Shown here: positions 22,414-34,788 of the stretch, piece after piece | Position numbering within the stretch: the first letter of the stretch is position 1 | How the letters are laid out: each line of letters opens with the position of its first letter | NCBI RefSeq assembly: GCF_963966145.1 | Contig: NC_091048.1 | Location: forward strand, 7,192,001-7,256,000 | Length of the DNA: 64,000 nucleotides | From: Tenebrio molitor | Lineage: Eukaryota > Arthropoda > Insecta > Coleoptera > Tenebrionidae | Direction: 5' to 3' | Notes under the pieces: generated by a model | What the model was told of the DNA's origin: nothing | Database searches by the model: none | The model's input: the letters and a program-made list of their open reading frames with translations, nothing else | Position numbers and translations under genes: made by a program

Positions 22414-23056
22414 TTAAAGTTTGATAACAATAGTGAGTGAATTCAAATGTTTATCATTCTCTATTTTACAAATAAATGTAACTAAATCACCACGTGTCAC
22501 TTGAACACCTTTATCCTCAACATGATAGTTTTGTTGAAAGTTCACAAAAATTGATTGTAAATTTAATAAACTATCAACAGCATTAGTTCATCTTCACACA
22601 AATCAGATGTGGTGTAATTTGTGACATCAGATTCTTCCTTTAACATTTGTCTTTTTGTTCCCCTAAAACTATTCTCATTTGTTTTTTGAGAAAATATTTT
22701 CATAGGTAAATTTACAGAAGGAATGGCATTTTCTTTCAAACGTGGTTTTTTGATCTCTGCAGGTAATGCTTAAATAAATCATTTCAATATATAACCTCAA
22801 AATACTATTTAACTTACAAATGTATTCTTCTCATTTAAAGTGTTTTCCACAGACCCTCACATAATTAGATGCAGGTTTTCCCATTAATAAAGCATTTTCC
22901 TATGCTTTCCTTCTCTCTTCCAGGTCTTTAAAACCGAAAACATTTTCGATGTAAACATAATTTGCTTTTAGGCGGAAATAAATGAAAACATGCTTCTGGT
23001 TCGTTTTTTCGGCACGTGTTACAGCCAAAAATACAACAATTTGTTTTGCTGATCTA
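22414..23056 (-). pseudogene. THAP-domain protein remnant (probably of a THAP-DDE transposase)
   Basis: On the minus strand a C2CH THAP zinc-binding module can be read across frame shifts: CCIFGCNTCRKNEPEACFHL, then GKPASNYVRVCGKHFK, then after an intron RLKENAIPSVNLP. Downstream are NSFRGTKRQMLKEESD and KGVQVTRGDLVTFICKIEND, ending in a stop at 22414-22416. The KGVQV-type region after a THAP domain resembles THAP-containing DDE_4 transposases, but no catalytic part is present. It could also be a decayed host THAP gene. Several stops and shifts make it non-functional. Confidence 0.65.
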
Positions 23057-23846
23057 GTTTTTAGTCATTTTTATAAATAAACTTCGATTAAACCCTCATT
23101 TTGTCTAAAAAACACAAACCACTTTAACAAACAACAGCTTGTATCTGCTTTAACATTTTGCACACAATTCTCACCAGATAGCTCATTGATAGCTGGAATC
23201 GTCAATAACGATGTTACTTTTATTCACAATCGGTTAGTAACGTACAGCTTTTCTAACCTCTTATAGGTTAGAAAGTGAGCGATTACTCGTGTACTCATCA
23301 ACCGGTCAGTAATGGTGAAAAGAGGAGTCAGTAATGAGTCGTAAGCGGTTAGTAATGAAACCCATAACTAACCTGTGGTGGCGCTACTGTCGCACCAATC
23401 TCGAAAATCTCTGTACGTTTTTCTGGTATCGTAATTTGTTTTTCTCAGGAAAGAGATTGAGTGTTATAGGGCATTCATTTTAAACGTTTGGGTAAAGGTG
23501 TAAACTCAACACACCATAAATTACGAAAGCGGCAAATTTTCATTGTATCGGTACCGTAAAGTAGGAATCCCTCTGTTCATATAAAACTGGTACCACGTCG
23601 TACTTTCACCATCTTATTGACGAGCAAAAGAAAGAGACGTTAAAATATTCACAAGTAAAAAAAAATTAAAACACATTTTGTGATCAGTGACCAAAAAAAT
23701 GTAAAGAGATTGTTGATTTTAAATAATGTATTTCACAAAATAAGATTACTTAATAAAAAAATAAGAGTAATTAGTAAAGTATCCATTACATGTATCTTTT
23801 AAAGTAAGTAAAAAATAAATAATAAAATACGCAAACAAATAAAAAA
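23057..23846. other. Non-coding stretch
   Basis: It contains short scattered repeats (cggttagtaa near 23231 and 23353, cagtaatg near 23305 and 23331) and a small palindrome, tttctaacctcttataggtt. No gene is visible. Confidence 0.4.
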
Positions 23847-24125
23847 TTAATCGTCATCTGAATCAAATTCACTAGATGATTCACCAGTATTGGCAACAAA
23901 TGTTAATGGTTTCACTGGGTCTTCTAAAAGTTGATCTCGATCCCACCATTCTTTAATTTTGGACCCGAATATATTGAACACAGTTTTAGATTCACTGAGT
24001 TTCGGACAAGTGTCAAAGCAGGCAAGTTTTATTAGAAAACCCAACATTTTAAATGAATGCACTATAATTTGTGTGCGGATTCCCGCAATTCTGGGGAGGG
24101 TACACTCTATTTTACTATCGCACAT
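23847..24125 (-). pseudogene. Acidic C-terminal tail of an IS630-like transposase
   Basis: The minus-strand frame includes KIKEWWDRDQLLEDPVKPLT and ends NTGESSSEFDSDD. The WWDR...PL pattern followed by an acidic end matches tails of this transposase type. No catalytic motif remains. Confidence 0.5.
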
Positions 24126-24204
24126 TTTGTTTGTTCATTTTGTCAATTTGGTTTGACTTTTTTGAATTAAAATTTAATACAATCTCAATCGTGGGCGCCT
24201 ATTA

Positions 24205-25001
24205 GGGAGTTTGCGCTAGCGCATTTTCTGTTACGTTATACGAGAATTTTACCGTATAACAAAATATAACGTAAATTGCAGGAAACAGATGTGCGGTTAA
24301 CAACAAAAAAATTAATAACGGAGGTATAAGATAACAGTTGATGACAGAATCTTAGAATGACAGAATTAGAATGTCAAATCGAACAAGATGACAGAAATGA
24401 TTTTATTTTATATATTGTGGTACAAAGGGCTCTTGAGGAAAGAAAAAGACTATTCACTGACAAACAAAATTTTGAACGCAAACACACATCTGTTTGCGTT
24501 CAAAATTTTGTTGCTCAATGTGAGACACTGGCACATCAGATTCCACGGTGACTTCAATAACATTAGCTTCAATACCATTTCCAGTACCTACATTGTGCAT
24601 GAAATAACAATGACTGTGCAAAGATGCTGATCTACCTACAAAGTATCAAACTTAGAACATCTACTTACTTTATACCAAAATTCACTTATCTGACACAGAT
24701 CGTACAGCGTCTTCTTTGTTCAGTAATACTTGGTATGTTTTCTAAGACTCCTGTTATTATTTTCGAACAATTCTGCATCTTGCACAATATTTTTTATTAA
24801 CAAAAATATGAAAATATTTGACATTAATATGAAATTGGGTATACTGTCACTTTTTCATAATGGAATATTTTCGGATTGGCTCCCTTATTTTCAGAAATAG
24901 TGTTAAGGAAATTCGGTATACGGTATAAATTCTGTATGAGTTTGACGTTATAAAACATAACGACAATTTTTATAACGAAAAATGCGCTACCGCAAACTCT
25001 T
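24205..25001. mobile_element. TIR element, about 797 bp, non-autonomous
   Basis: Left end gggagtttgcgctagcgcat and the right complement (aaaatgcgctaccgcaaact) are an inverted repeat of about 30 bp with TA flanks. The interior holds a perfect hairpin at 24465-24510 (19-bp arms, caaaattttgaacgcaaac) and no recognisable gene. Confidence 0.72.
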
Positions 25002-25714
25002 TACTAAGTTTTAATATTTTGCCGAAATAAACGATGATAATATTACGGAGGTTGGTTTTTACTTATTTTTTATTATTATAATGTTGCTTGTTTTATTAAA
25101 TGATTGATTGTGAATAAAATAGTATACAAACCTCGGCGAAAAGTCGAGGGCAAGCCTCTCGGTAAACTATTGTTCTCTCGACAGGAATGGAACACTTTCC
25201 TCCTCGGTATGTAATATCTTTGATTTTATATTACTAGATTGGCCACCAATGGAACCAGTTTTCTGCAAACTTTTGGATGCGGATACCAGAGGGAGCGCCT
25301 ATTGCCGCTGTGTGAATTCGGTTAGACATACGTTACGTTTCTGTCGCCAGAGTAAGCTTGTCGTAACTTAAATAAAGCGCGGAGTTCGGAGTATCGCACG
25401 GGAGTATCGCACTATCGAGTCGAAATTCGAAATGTTTCCAGAACGCGACGGGAACAGACCAGGCGACGAGTTACTGTTTAAAATATTACTGGACATATAA
25501 CGCAATGCGTTTTATTTCATACTGTAATCACTAAATCATTGTTTTAGTTTAAAAAATTATTATAAAATTCATTCCCGAGTATCAATGGTAACTGTTTGTT
25601 TGTTGACTTTTCACGTTATGTATCTCAGGAAACTAACACGAAATATGTAGTTCTTTGTGTATTAAGAACGCAAAGTGATACATTGTTGATGTTGATTGAG
25701 AGATTGACAATGTA

Positions 25715-26243
25715 CTATTGGGAGCATGGAATTTCGGGCAGCTATTTATGTCATTTAAAAAAACCCAATGTAGTCTAAGCTTTATTGTCATAAATGTCAT
25801 AACAATTAATTTTGACGAAATAAACAGTTATGCACAATTATTTTACATTTTAGTTATTACAGTCACGGACAGAAAAAGTGGGACAAGTCTTATTACGAAA
25901 TTTAACTAAAATTGAGTTAAGTAAACCTGGCTTATAAATAAATAAATATTTTAATAGTAACCATAGAAATAGTATAGAGCCTTACATTAGCGAAAAAATA
26001 TTGTCCTATTTTTTTGTCCGCGACTGTAATTTCCAAAGTTTAATAAAAGACTGTTTAGTTTCCAGAAAATCACATCTAAGCACTTGCAACTTTTCAGGAT
26101 TGATGAATGCAATTTGTCAAAATGACATGCAACAATAGTAGATATTAAAATGAGGTTTATTAAGTCGTCTAGCATCTAAAGCCTATTTCACATCTTATAT
26201 CAGTCAAATTTCAAGTCTGCCCGAATTTCCGTGCTCCCAATAG
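25715..26243. mobile_element. Nested mariner-type element, 529 bp
   Basis: Ends are CTATTGGGAGCATGGAATTT with TA flanks (25713-25714 and 26244-26245). It contains a smaller MITE. Confidence 0.78.
25860..26026. mobile_element. MITE nested two levels deep, 167 bp
   Basis: Ends are CAGTCACGGACAGAAAAAG on the left and CAGTCGCGGACAAAAAAA read inward on the right, with TA flanks at 25858-25859 and 26027-26028. Confidence 0.75.
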
Positions 26244-26305
26244 TACACTTGCGCTCGCAACACACACAACATTTTTTCTACAATCGGAACTATGACTACT
26301 ATGTA

Positions 26306-26720
26306 TTATCCGTTCACTTGACATCCGCACTGTCAGGTTGACAAGCTGTTGGTAATATTTAAAATCCCTATTATACTAACTTGGTAATTTACGTAAAATA
26401 ATGTTGCCACATTAGAAAGGCATATGAGTCATTTATCTATTGCTGATGTTCCTCCAACAATTATTTCTCTTGCCGCGTCCGATTCAGGATCAGAATTGGA
26501 GTTCTATTCTGAGGAAGATTTAGATGCAATACCTTAAATAGCGTTAAATAAAATAATTTGAAACACCAGTTTATAACCCAACTTCTTCTATCTGACAGTA
26601 GCAATTTATTTATCACTAGATTTAATGTACACTCAAAAGAAAAGTCGAAATTTTGATGTACATTCGACCAATTTAAATAAAAAATGACACTGACAGTGCG
26701 GATATCAGGTGAACAGATAA
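26306..26720. mobile_element. Internally deleted TIR element, 415 bp
   Basis: Ends ttatccgttcacttgacatc and the right counterpart form an inverted repeat of about 33 bp with TA flanks. It retains 26400-26537, a frame ending SDSGSELEFYSEEDLDAIP, which looks like the acidic tail of a DDE transposase. Confidence 0.7.
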
Positions 26721-27839
26721 TACATACATATTATTTTATTTTGAGCAAATTAATGTAATTAATGTAATACTTTATTAAAATCAGAAACTAATTATTCACA
26801 ATAAGGGGATATATGTTTCTGCCGGGTTGCCTATGAAAATTTGGAGGCACTCGAACTGCGCACAGATTAGGAACAGGTAGTCAGGTTATCAGAAGGGTTG
26901 CTTAATCTTCAACTGAACTGCGCTCAGTACTTATGCAGGTACTTTTTTTGTTTGTTTCGTTCGACGTTGCCTCATGTGGATTTTGCCACAGGATAGCGAC
27001 AAACAGACGCCAAATGTTGGGATTTTCCCAGTTCTTTGAGGGCCCACCAATGTATCGAAAGTAGGTAGGTACTTGTCGGCGGCATCATAATTGTCTGTGA
27101 TTCTGTGAAAAGTTGCAAAGAAAGAACCGCTCGCCTGAATATTCATCAACTCTAATTAGTGCTCACAAATTCATTCGGTCGACTGTAAAAATTTGTTTCG
27201 TTGATTGCTACGCTCTCTATCAGTGGCATCCAAAAGTAAAATTTCTTGCATACGGTTTTCCATTTAGGTGGCCAATCTAGTAATATAAAATCAAAGGTAA
27301 TATACTATAAATATGCCGCCGGAAACGAAAACTGATTGTGAAACGAAAAAACATCTATCAGTTAGCGAGAAATTAGCCGTATGCAACCGTTACAAGGAAT
27401 TTGCTGCATTACATTTTTGAGACACCTTTTGTTTGTCACCAAGAACCACACAGCCTTCAACCTAACCAAATTTATGGCAACCTAGCAGCTAATATCCCTA
27501 AATCCTAGGGAGTAATTTATTTTTGACACGATTATACAGATGCAATCAAACTTTGGAAAGATTTTAAAGCTTTGGAAGACAGTTACCTATTTTTGATAAC
27601 AAGAATATTTTGTTTTGTTGGCAACATTGTCTTTGTACTTGGTTCTAGTATGCAAATCTGTTCATATTTGAAACTTTTATCTTTCGTTCGGTAAATCTTT
27701 CCTATTCTTGAAATAAAATTGAGGTATCTTACACTGCACAAATGCAGGGTTGTTTCTTAGAAACACTGCAACTGACATGTCAAATAATTGACCTATTGTC
27801 AATTATTTACTGCAACAATGACCTGCGATAATTAGATAC

Positions 27840-28276
27840 ACCGGGACATTTTTTTAACACTGAACATAGTCCATACTTAGTCCCTATGTTCAGTTTTAAA
27901 AAACACAGATCAATGCATGTATGTATTTAATCAGGTAACCAACATTACGTCAAAATAGCTACTTAACAATAAAAAAAAATCTTTGAATTATAATTGTGAA
28001 AAAATAAATTAAATTATACACATAATGCATTTATACCTACCAGGCTAATCAGAGCATAAGAAATGTGCATGACTTTTTTTCAGTCACTTATCCCGATAGA
28101 CCAATTCCATCAATCGGAACAATTTTTAACATTAATTCAATATTTAATAACCACGGATGCTTCGAGTATAAATTGATTGCATAGCAAATATTCTGAATGA
28201 ATTGATCTGTGCTTTTTAAAACTAAACATAGGGAATGAATATGTTCAGAGATAAAAAATGCCCTAGTATACCCACT
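27840..28276. mobile_element. MITE shared by both palindrome arms
   Basis: Long inverted ends (accgggacatttttttaaca) extend about 75 bp and contain a repeated ctatgttcagttttaaaaa. The same element is at about 40968-41402 in the right arm, in reverse. Confidence 0.7.
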
Positions 28277-29006
28277 TACTGAACATATTTATCACATTCT
28301 GAGAAAGCCACAATTAAATACTTGGAAACTTACCATTCAGTAGCGACTTCCAAACCTGATGTCTCCGTTTGTTGGCGTCAAAATACCAAATCCTCCATCC
28401 ATCTCTCACAAAAACCACACACAACGGTCCACTGATCAGCACAGTTCATTCTGTAAAATACAACAGCATGAATAATAAACACGTTCAGCAGAAACTTCGA
28501 TTTTACAAAAAGTTAACATAACCTAAAAATGGCCCTACTCGTGTTACACTCGCAATCAGTAAATCTTAACCATAAACAAACTATTGCAAGTGAGCGACTA
28601 TGACAGTGATAATGACCTTAACAAACAAAATATGAAAAGAAAAACTTACAATTTCACTTGCCGCACTCTCACTGTTCGAACTTGCACATGAACACCAAAA
28701 TAAAAAACTACTTGCACGTTGCACGATGCACGCTACAGGCTACAGGATTGCCAACATGCACATGCGCTAGAAAGCCGCAAGGGCAAGGGTAAAGTTAGTA
28801 AACTCCATCCATTTTCAATATACACTACTAAATCTAGTGCTTTTAGTAACTTTTGTGGTGTAATAGGATACAACTTTTTTCTACTGTAAATGCAATGTCA
28901 CAGATAATAATTCAGGTTATGTGTATGTTGAAGAGGTTATAATGTACGATTATTGTAATTTTTGACAAATCTCTAATCGAGTCCCGCAATCAAGCAAAGT
29001 AAACTA

Positions 29007-29362
29007 AGTCCATTCAAAAATCAAAAAACCACCACCTGTTGCTTTAGGTTGGTAAAATTTAAAAAACCCTAGGTAGCTATTTTTTCATACTAGGTTGGTG
29101 ACCATCAATTATGACATTTATTTGATTCAAAATAAAATTCAATTGCTTTGAATTCCATTCATATTGTTTTATTAGCAGCACGTTTCATTTATTTATTGAT
29201 TCTTATTATTTTTACTTAAACATGCCCAGAAAAACAAGACATTTAATAAACACTTAACCTCAAAATTTCAATTCTCACCAAATTTTACACTAAACAGCGT
29301 TGCCGATGGTAATTATCGAGAAAAATGCGACGTTGGTGGTTTTTTGATTTTTGAATGGACTT
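29007..29362. mobile_element. MITE with TIR AGTCCATTCAAAAATC, shared by both arms
   Basis: Ends agtccattcaaaaatcaaaa are inverted over about 28 bp with TA flanks. The right-arm copy (about 37726-40234) is interrupted by the LTR-like insertion 37911-40060. It is related in its ends to the element at 42126-42717. Confidence 0.75.
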
Positions 29363-29471
29363 TAGTTTTGAATATTTTACTTAAAATATGGTACTTATCT
29401 ACAGGTTAATATTAAATACCGGCATTGAAACCAGCAAGTGGGTGTACCTTAATAAACATAAACAGATTTTA

Positions 29472-30532
29472 ATGAAAAGATTTCAGAGCAGGACACAGAG
29501 TGGAAGCATGATACCTACATTCAAAATGAATAGTGCTCAGGAGCAAACCCTCTCAAGTCAAGCCTGAAGGCCGGCGGTCTTGTAATTAAAAAAGGCGCAC
29601 AACGGCGTAAATATTTCTTCACTGTTCCATCGTGCGTCCTTTCCATTCTGTGCCTGTGCCCCCGATCCAGAAATTACTCCGTACTTTTCCTTCAGATATC
29701 TGTAGGAGATTGAAGCTAACATTTTAAATAAATCAATTTAAATTAAAAGTGAATTTATCAACTAACGGCAAAAATTCCCCCAACCACTCGGTAAACTGGA
29801 ATCCTCCCCAAATTTGAACCATTTACTTCCCAAATGTTTTTAAAACACCGGTGAACACTTTGTTGTATCTTTAAAGTGAGGCATATTCTCTTTGTAACAC
29901 TGCCTGTGGCCTCCATGATATCGCTACTTAATCATATTTTTTTCAATAATTATAATCTGACAGTGTCAAATTTTTTGACAAATTCAAAACGAACGCTTTG
30001 GATGTTCAATACATATTAGAAAACATAAAACACTTTCATTGCAATACAAAAAAAGAAAATGCCCTAACAATAATGTACGGGATGATCAAGGAGGACTGTT
30101 TAAGTTGGTGATGCTGAATTTTATTTTTAAATGGTACAATCGGAGTAACTTCCGGTTGTTGACGGCTTCACACTGACAGCCGCATCAGTGACAAGTCAAA
30201 TTTGACATTTGAGAAGAGTTAATTTATGTTTAGAGCAAAATGCGGAGCACTTCGAGAATTTCCTTTAGTTAATTTTTAGATTATCATTCCGAATTCCAAC
30301 TTTGATTTCTTTTTGCCGTTAATTTTAACTCTCATAACCTACCATTTTGTCGTTATTAATGCTACGTCAGATATCTGTCAAATAAACCCACAAAACATAT
30401 CCGGTTGCAGTGTTGTAAATAGCCGAATAAAAAAATTTTTTTCATTGTATTGCCAACTTAAACAGTTCTTCTTGATCACCCGGGATATATTGAAAATGGA
30501 TGGAGTTTATATTAAATAGAGTTGGCTTCATC
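29472..30532. other. 1.06-kb segment present only in the left arm
   Basis: The right arm joins the flanks directly (cagatttt next to cctgg at about 37616). No target duplication was seen, so either an insertion here or a deletion in the other arm is possible. It contains the MITE 30076-30486. Confidence 0.6.
30076..30486. mobile_element. TIR element, about 410 bp; truncated second copy at 34787-34985
   Basis: Ends cgggatgatcaaggaggact and, on the right, the complement of ccgggtgatcaagaagaact form inverted repeats of about 33 bp. About 200 bp of its right half recurs almost unchanged at 34787-34985, next to the palindrome centre. Confidence 0.7.
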
Positions 30533-30683
30533 CTGGTTTCTAGAGTGAAAAATAAATTATAAATATGTTTACTATTTAGATTTGCTTGCATTTACTGTGG
30601 TACTGTGGCAACCAGGCTGCCAATAGTGCCAATGCAAATTTAACTCTCTAAAGCTCCCCTAGGAACCAGGATCGAGCCTACTA

Positions 30684-33008
30684 TAGGCTCTGCCATTTCT
30701 ATTGAAACACCACCTGTTGGATTTTTTCTAAAATTTAGCAATGTGTAACAGGTTCGGTTGGTTGTAAAACGGCTTTTAGTGAGAAATTTGAAATTTTGAC
30801 ATTTTCTAGTTCCTAAAACGTCAAAAGCAAGTCACTGTCAAAATAAGTATGATAAATTGATAAATCAATGATCTAACTACACATTTAGCAATTATTTATC
30901 TCGTCGACGCATCGTGCATTCTTAATATACAGTCAGCGGCAAAAGTATGGAATAAATTCATTAAAAATGAAACAAAATTTTTTTCAAAAAATTCTTTGGA
31001 CAGGTCTTTTTTAGTTTATAAAAATACATATTTTAATACAAAATAAAATTCCAAGCAGTCATTTGTTTTCGAGTTATGACGTCATCGATAGTTTTTTTAA
31101 ATGGAAACCCCCTATTTTTTTTATTGACTCTGATAGCCCTTTTAATTGTCTAAACACCAGTATCAAAATTTTGTTACCTTACATAAGGAAATTTTTGAGA
31201 AAAAAAATAATAAATTTGGAAAATATAAATTTTATAACGAACAAAAACAAGTCAAAAACTGTGTTAGTAAGTACTTAAAATTATGGAATTAAATGTTCGA
31301 ATTGCCATCCCCCAGCTTGTTGACAAAAATCAAGTTTATGAAGAAATTCCCCCTGTTTTAGTTTCATCCCAGCACCCAATCAAAATTAAAATTTCTATAC
31401 GTTGTGTTTCTGTTAAATGAGTCATTTTCGAAAACGTTTTGTAAAACAAATAACACATACGAAAGAAATTGACAGTAACATTTGACTGTTTGATTTACCT
31501 ACTTGATTTTTTGACTTGTTTTTGTTCGTTATAAAATTTATTTTTTCCAACTTTAGTATTTTTTTTCTCAAAAATTTCCTTATGGAAGATAACAAAATTT
31601 TTACACTATCATTTAGACAATTAAAAGGGCTATCAGAATCAAGAAAAAAAATAGAGGGTTTCCATTTAAAAAAACTATCGATGACGTCATAACTCGAAAA
31701 CAAATGACTGCTTGGAATTTTCTTTGGTACTAAAACATGTATTTTTATAAACTAAAATTGACCTGTCCAAAGATTTTTTTGAAAAAAAAATGGTTTAATT
31801 TTTAAGGAATTTATTCCATACTTTTGCCGCTCACTGTATATAATAATTTAATATAAATGTCAATAGAAATCTAAAAATTTTACGCCTGCGAGTCCTACCA
31901 CTACAAATGTGAGTGAGTGGTTTTTAGCGTGGTTATCTGTCGTGGTTAGTGTTCCTGCTGGAAGGTGGAAGGTAAAACCCAAGGGAAACTCAAAGAATTT
32001 TAATCAATGAACAAGGAAATTACAAAATCAAAGGAGTGGCGCCAGGTTTGGAATCTTGAAGGATTTCGCCTCTCAGGTGTGATTGGATAATTCTGTAGGC
32101 GGTAATATCAAATACCTATCTGGAAAAAAAAATTGGTATAATGGGGGTATCTAGGCAATGTGGGATAAGATTGTAAGGATAAAAAAAAAATCAGGAGTTT
32201 GAGGAACTCATAATTGAATGAATTGGGGAAAAGTTTAAGTAAAAAAATAATTAATTTTGGTTTATTTCAATGTACTTATATGTATTAAGTATTTTAATAA
32301 ACTACACTTGCTGAAATGCTTTTTCTATTGAATATTTCTTATACTGAAACCACAGAGGATCGACGAAACTAACACGTAACCTCACTTTTCTGCTGTTAAA
32401 GTTAAATGAGTTATAATAATTAATAACAAATAAAACTGCACTTAAAGTTTAGCTGAAGAGATGAAAATCAAAGTTACAATTAATTCCAATTTAGAACAAT
32501 AATTTAAGGTGTCCCCTCAAGGCGCATGTGCCAAGTGGCCTGTGATAAAAAGTGCGGGATTTAATTTTGATGTTATACCTAAATGTTAGCATTGTTAGCA
32601 AATGTAAATACGTTCTAAGCTGAAGACGCTGACGCTTTTTAGAATGATAGAAAAACACCTTTTTTAACTTACGGAAAAGATTTCTGAAATTTCAACACAA
32701 ATTTTTCCGACTGACCAAATTGGCTGACTTAAATGCAATTTATCATATAATTAAATAAGAGTTCTCTTCATGTCAGCACCCATAAGGACTCGTTTTTTTT
32801 TCTATTTTGCTCTATTTTCGCGAAAAAACGATAAATTCTTGATAATTATTGGGTTATAATTGAATGAAAGACGCGTTGAGTCAAATATGACATGACATTC
32901 AACAAAAATCAAGATTGGCAATAATAGTCAAAAAATTACTAAACATATTTGCAGCGTTGCCAAACTGTCAGTCAACAGGTGGTGTTTCAATAGAAATGGC
33001 AAAGCCTA
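30684..33008. mobile_element. TIR element, 2,325 bp, left-arm-specific
   Basis: Ends begin TAGGCTCTGCCATTTCTATT, inverted over about 36 bp, with TA duplication (30682-30683 and 33009-33010). The right arm has the uninterrupted site (TA at 37464-37465), which proves insertion. No transposase was recognised in it. It carries the nested element 30930-31836. Confidence 0.85.
30930..31836. mobile_element. Palindromic mariner-type element, 907 bp
   Basis: Ends CAGTCAGCGGCAAAAGTATG are inverted, with TA flanks (30928-30929 and 31837-31838). The inverted arms run for several hundred bases. Two mirror-image frames in them (MFSSYDVIDSFFKWKP) are a by-product of the inverted repeat. Confidence 0.82.
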
Positions 33009-33480
33009 TACTCTCGTGTCAAAAACAAATTACTCCCTAGAATTCGAACTTTTAGGGAAATAACATTTTTCATGTTGTGTGTTACTAGATTTTCAAAAGT
33101 TATTTTGAATGCCTAAGGTTGGTTACTTTTTGAACAGATTTTGTGAAAACATATTTTTTGACCTTGGAGTAATTTAAATGTTTTAAACACTGCTAGAAAA
33201 GATACAAGTAAGTTCTCAATTAACCTGTTGGGTTTTGTAAATAGTTAATTTTAGTTGTTTCATTTTTGTTTGATTTTGTTCGGTTTAGTTTAGCGCATAG
33301 TTTAATTTAGTTTTAAAAATTCAATTGGAAAATAGTTGCACCCTCTGTCATAGGTTATTGCGCGTTAACCGATTCACAATTTCGTGCAAAATCGGGGTTG
33401 ACGAAACCTCCCCTACCGGTGAGTGACATTTTTGGAAGAAAGAGAGACTTCGAATTTGACCGTCTTAGTGAAAACACATA

Positions 33481-34181
33481 TACTCCATTCTTTATCTTGG
33501 TGAGTGGTCGATGCGATCAAGCAAGCCATGGGTAGCTTTGTAAGTTTTACTTTTTCCACCAAATGTGTGTGTGGTGTAAATCAAATATTAACTGTCATCG
33601 GTGTCATTCAGATTCAGAGTCTTCGTCAAGCATTTATGTCCAAATCTCGCGATCTTATGTCGCGAAATGAAAATATATAAGCCGTACACATCGATTCTTA
33701 AATTTAATCGTTCCCGGTCTGAAAATTATCAGCGCGTCCGTCATCGGTTAATCCGACCGAACATGGGAACATTCAACATTATTCCCGTCCCGTGCCGGGC
33801 AATATTGCAAAGACGTTTGGGTTTGAAAAATTAACCGGATTTTTAAACCATAAGCCGGACCTAATTTCACCGGAGAGTGTGTGGTCGGTCTAGAACATTT
33901 TGAAATTCCCAAGTAAGTTATGAAAATTTTAGAAAACGATGCGATGTGAAGATGACACGTTTGAGGTTATGTCCCGATGCGTGTGAATCATGAGCAATTC
34001 AACCTGGAAAATAATAAATAGAAAGATTTTGCGGCGTCTCTGTAAGTACATTATTGTCATATTTGAATATTTTTTAACAACTACCAACGCACTTTTCCAT
34101 GGGAACTTTAAAAAATCCCTAAATTCAACTTGACGGCTTAAAATTTTCCTAAGACCACTCACCAAGATAAAGAATGGATTA
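33481..34181. mobile_element. TIR element, 701 bp, left-arm-specific
   Basis: Ends tactccattctttatcttgg are inverted over about 29 bp. TA duplication lies at 33479-33480 and 34182-34183. The right arm has the empty site (acacatagtttcg read in reverse at about 36680). No gene. Confidence 0.85.
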
Positions 34182-34646
34182 TAGTTTCGTAATCATCGTC
34201 TCGTGTCGTGAAACCCACTTAATTGAAGTGGCGCCGAAGTCCAAAATTGTCGTTGAATTCCACCCATGCCAATCGGTCCATGGTCTCTTTGCGATCCTCA
34301 TTATAAGGTAAGTTAATTTTGATTTAACGAATTATGGATCATGGAGAAAATCGAACAAAGCTCTTCGCTTAGGTAGGCTTAAGTCAACAAAAACTGACTT
34401 AAGTGCCCAGACAAACATAACCAAAAATTAGAGAATAATAACTTTTGCACTTTTCTTACAGAAAACAACAAAACAAAGAATTGTGAAAAATAAATATTTT
34501 TAAAATTTTGTAACTAAAGATTATGTGCCTTATGAATTTTCACTTTTAAAATTAAGACATTACCAACCGCCACAAAAATCCCTAAATCGAGGAAAGTAAA
34601 CATGTTTGTTTAAAAACGGCTTAAAAAGGGCAAATTACAAAAAATA

Positions 34647-34770
34647 GTATAAAAAACTCGTTTCATAAGACCTTGAAGCACTCATTCTTTAAAATAACTC
34701 GTTTTTTAATCTTGAATTCGTGCTTCAAGAGTGGTCTTATGAAACTTGTCTTTTAATATACTATTTTCAC
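34647..34770. mobile_element. Foldback MITE near the palindrome centre (left copy)
   Basis: aaaatagtataaaaaactcg and its inverted end flank cttcaaggtcttatgaaac repeats. The right-arm copy at 36084-36226 is longer by a segment with the apex cgagtggcgtagccacgag, which this copy has lost. Confidence 0.65.
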
Positions 34771-34788
34771 CGTAAAAGCAGTGAATTC

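Larger units (their letters stand above)
25218..27296. mobile_element. TIR element, 2,079 bp, 7-bp target duplication GTAATAT
   Basis: Ends are ctttgattttatattactag and complement, about 30 bp. The duplication gtaatat is at 25211-25217 and 27297-27303. Two other TIR elements are nested inside, and no transposase of its own was recognised. It lies immediately outside the left edge of the large palindrome. Confidence 0.8.
27318..34788 (+). repeat. Left arm of a 14.6-kb imperfect palindrome
   Basis: The arm is the reverse complement of 36068-41918. After removing arm-specific insertions (29472-30532, 30684-33008, 33481-34181) its length is about 3,380 bp, against about 3,382 bp for the partner. 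Matching blocks can be followed in order all along (27342-27420, 28860-29470, 33245-33430, 34184-34788). Both arms share two MITEs at corresponding places, so the duplication postdates those insertions. Confidence 0.92.

Noticed and set aside
31063..31703. Two similar open frames on opposite strands (MFSSYDVIDSFFKWKP)
   Set aside because: They are the two arms of the palindromic element 30930-31836; the same DNA is read twice and no known motif is present.
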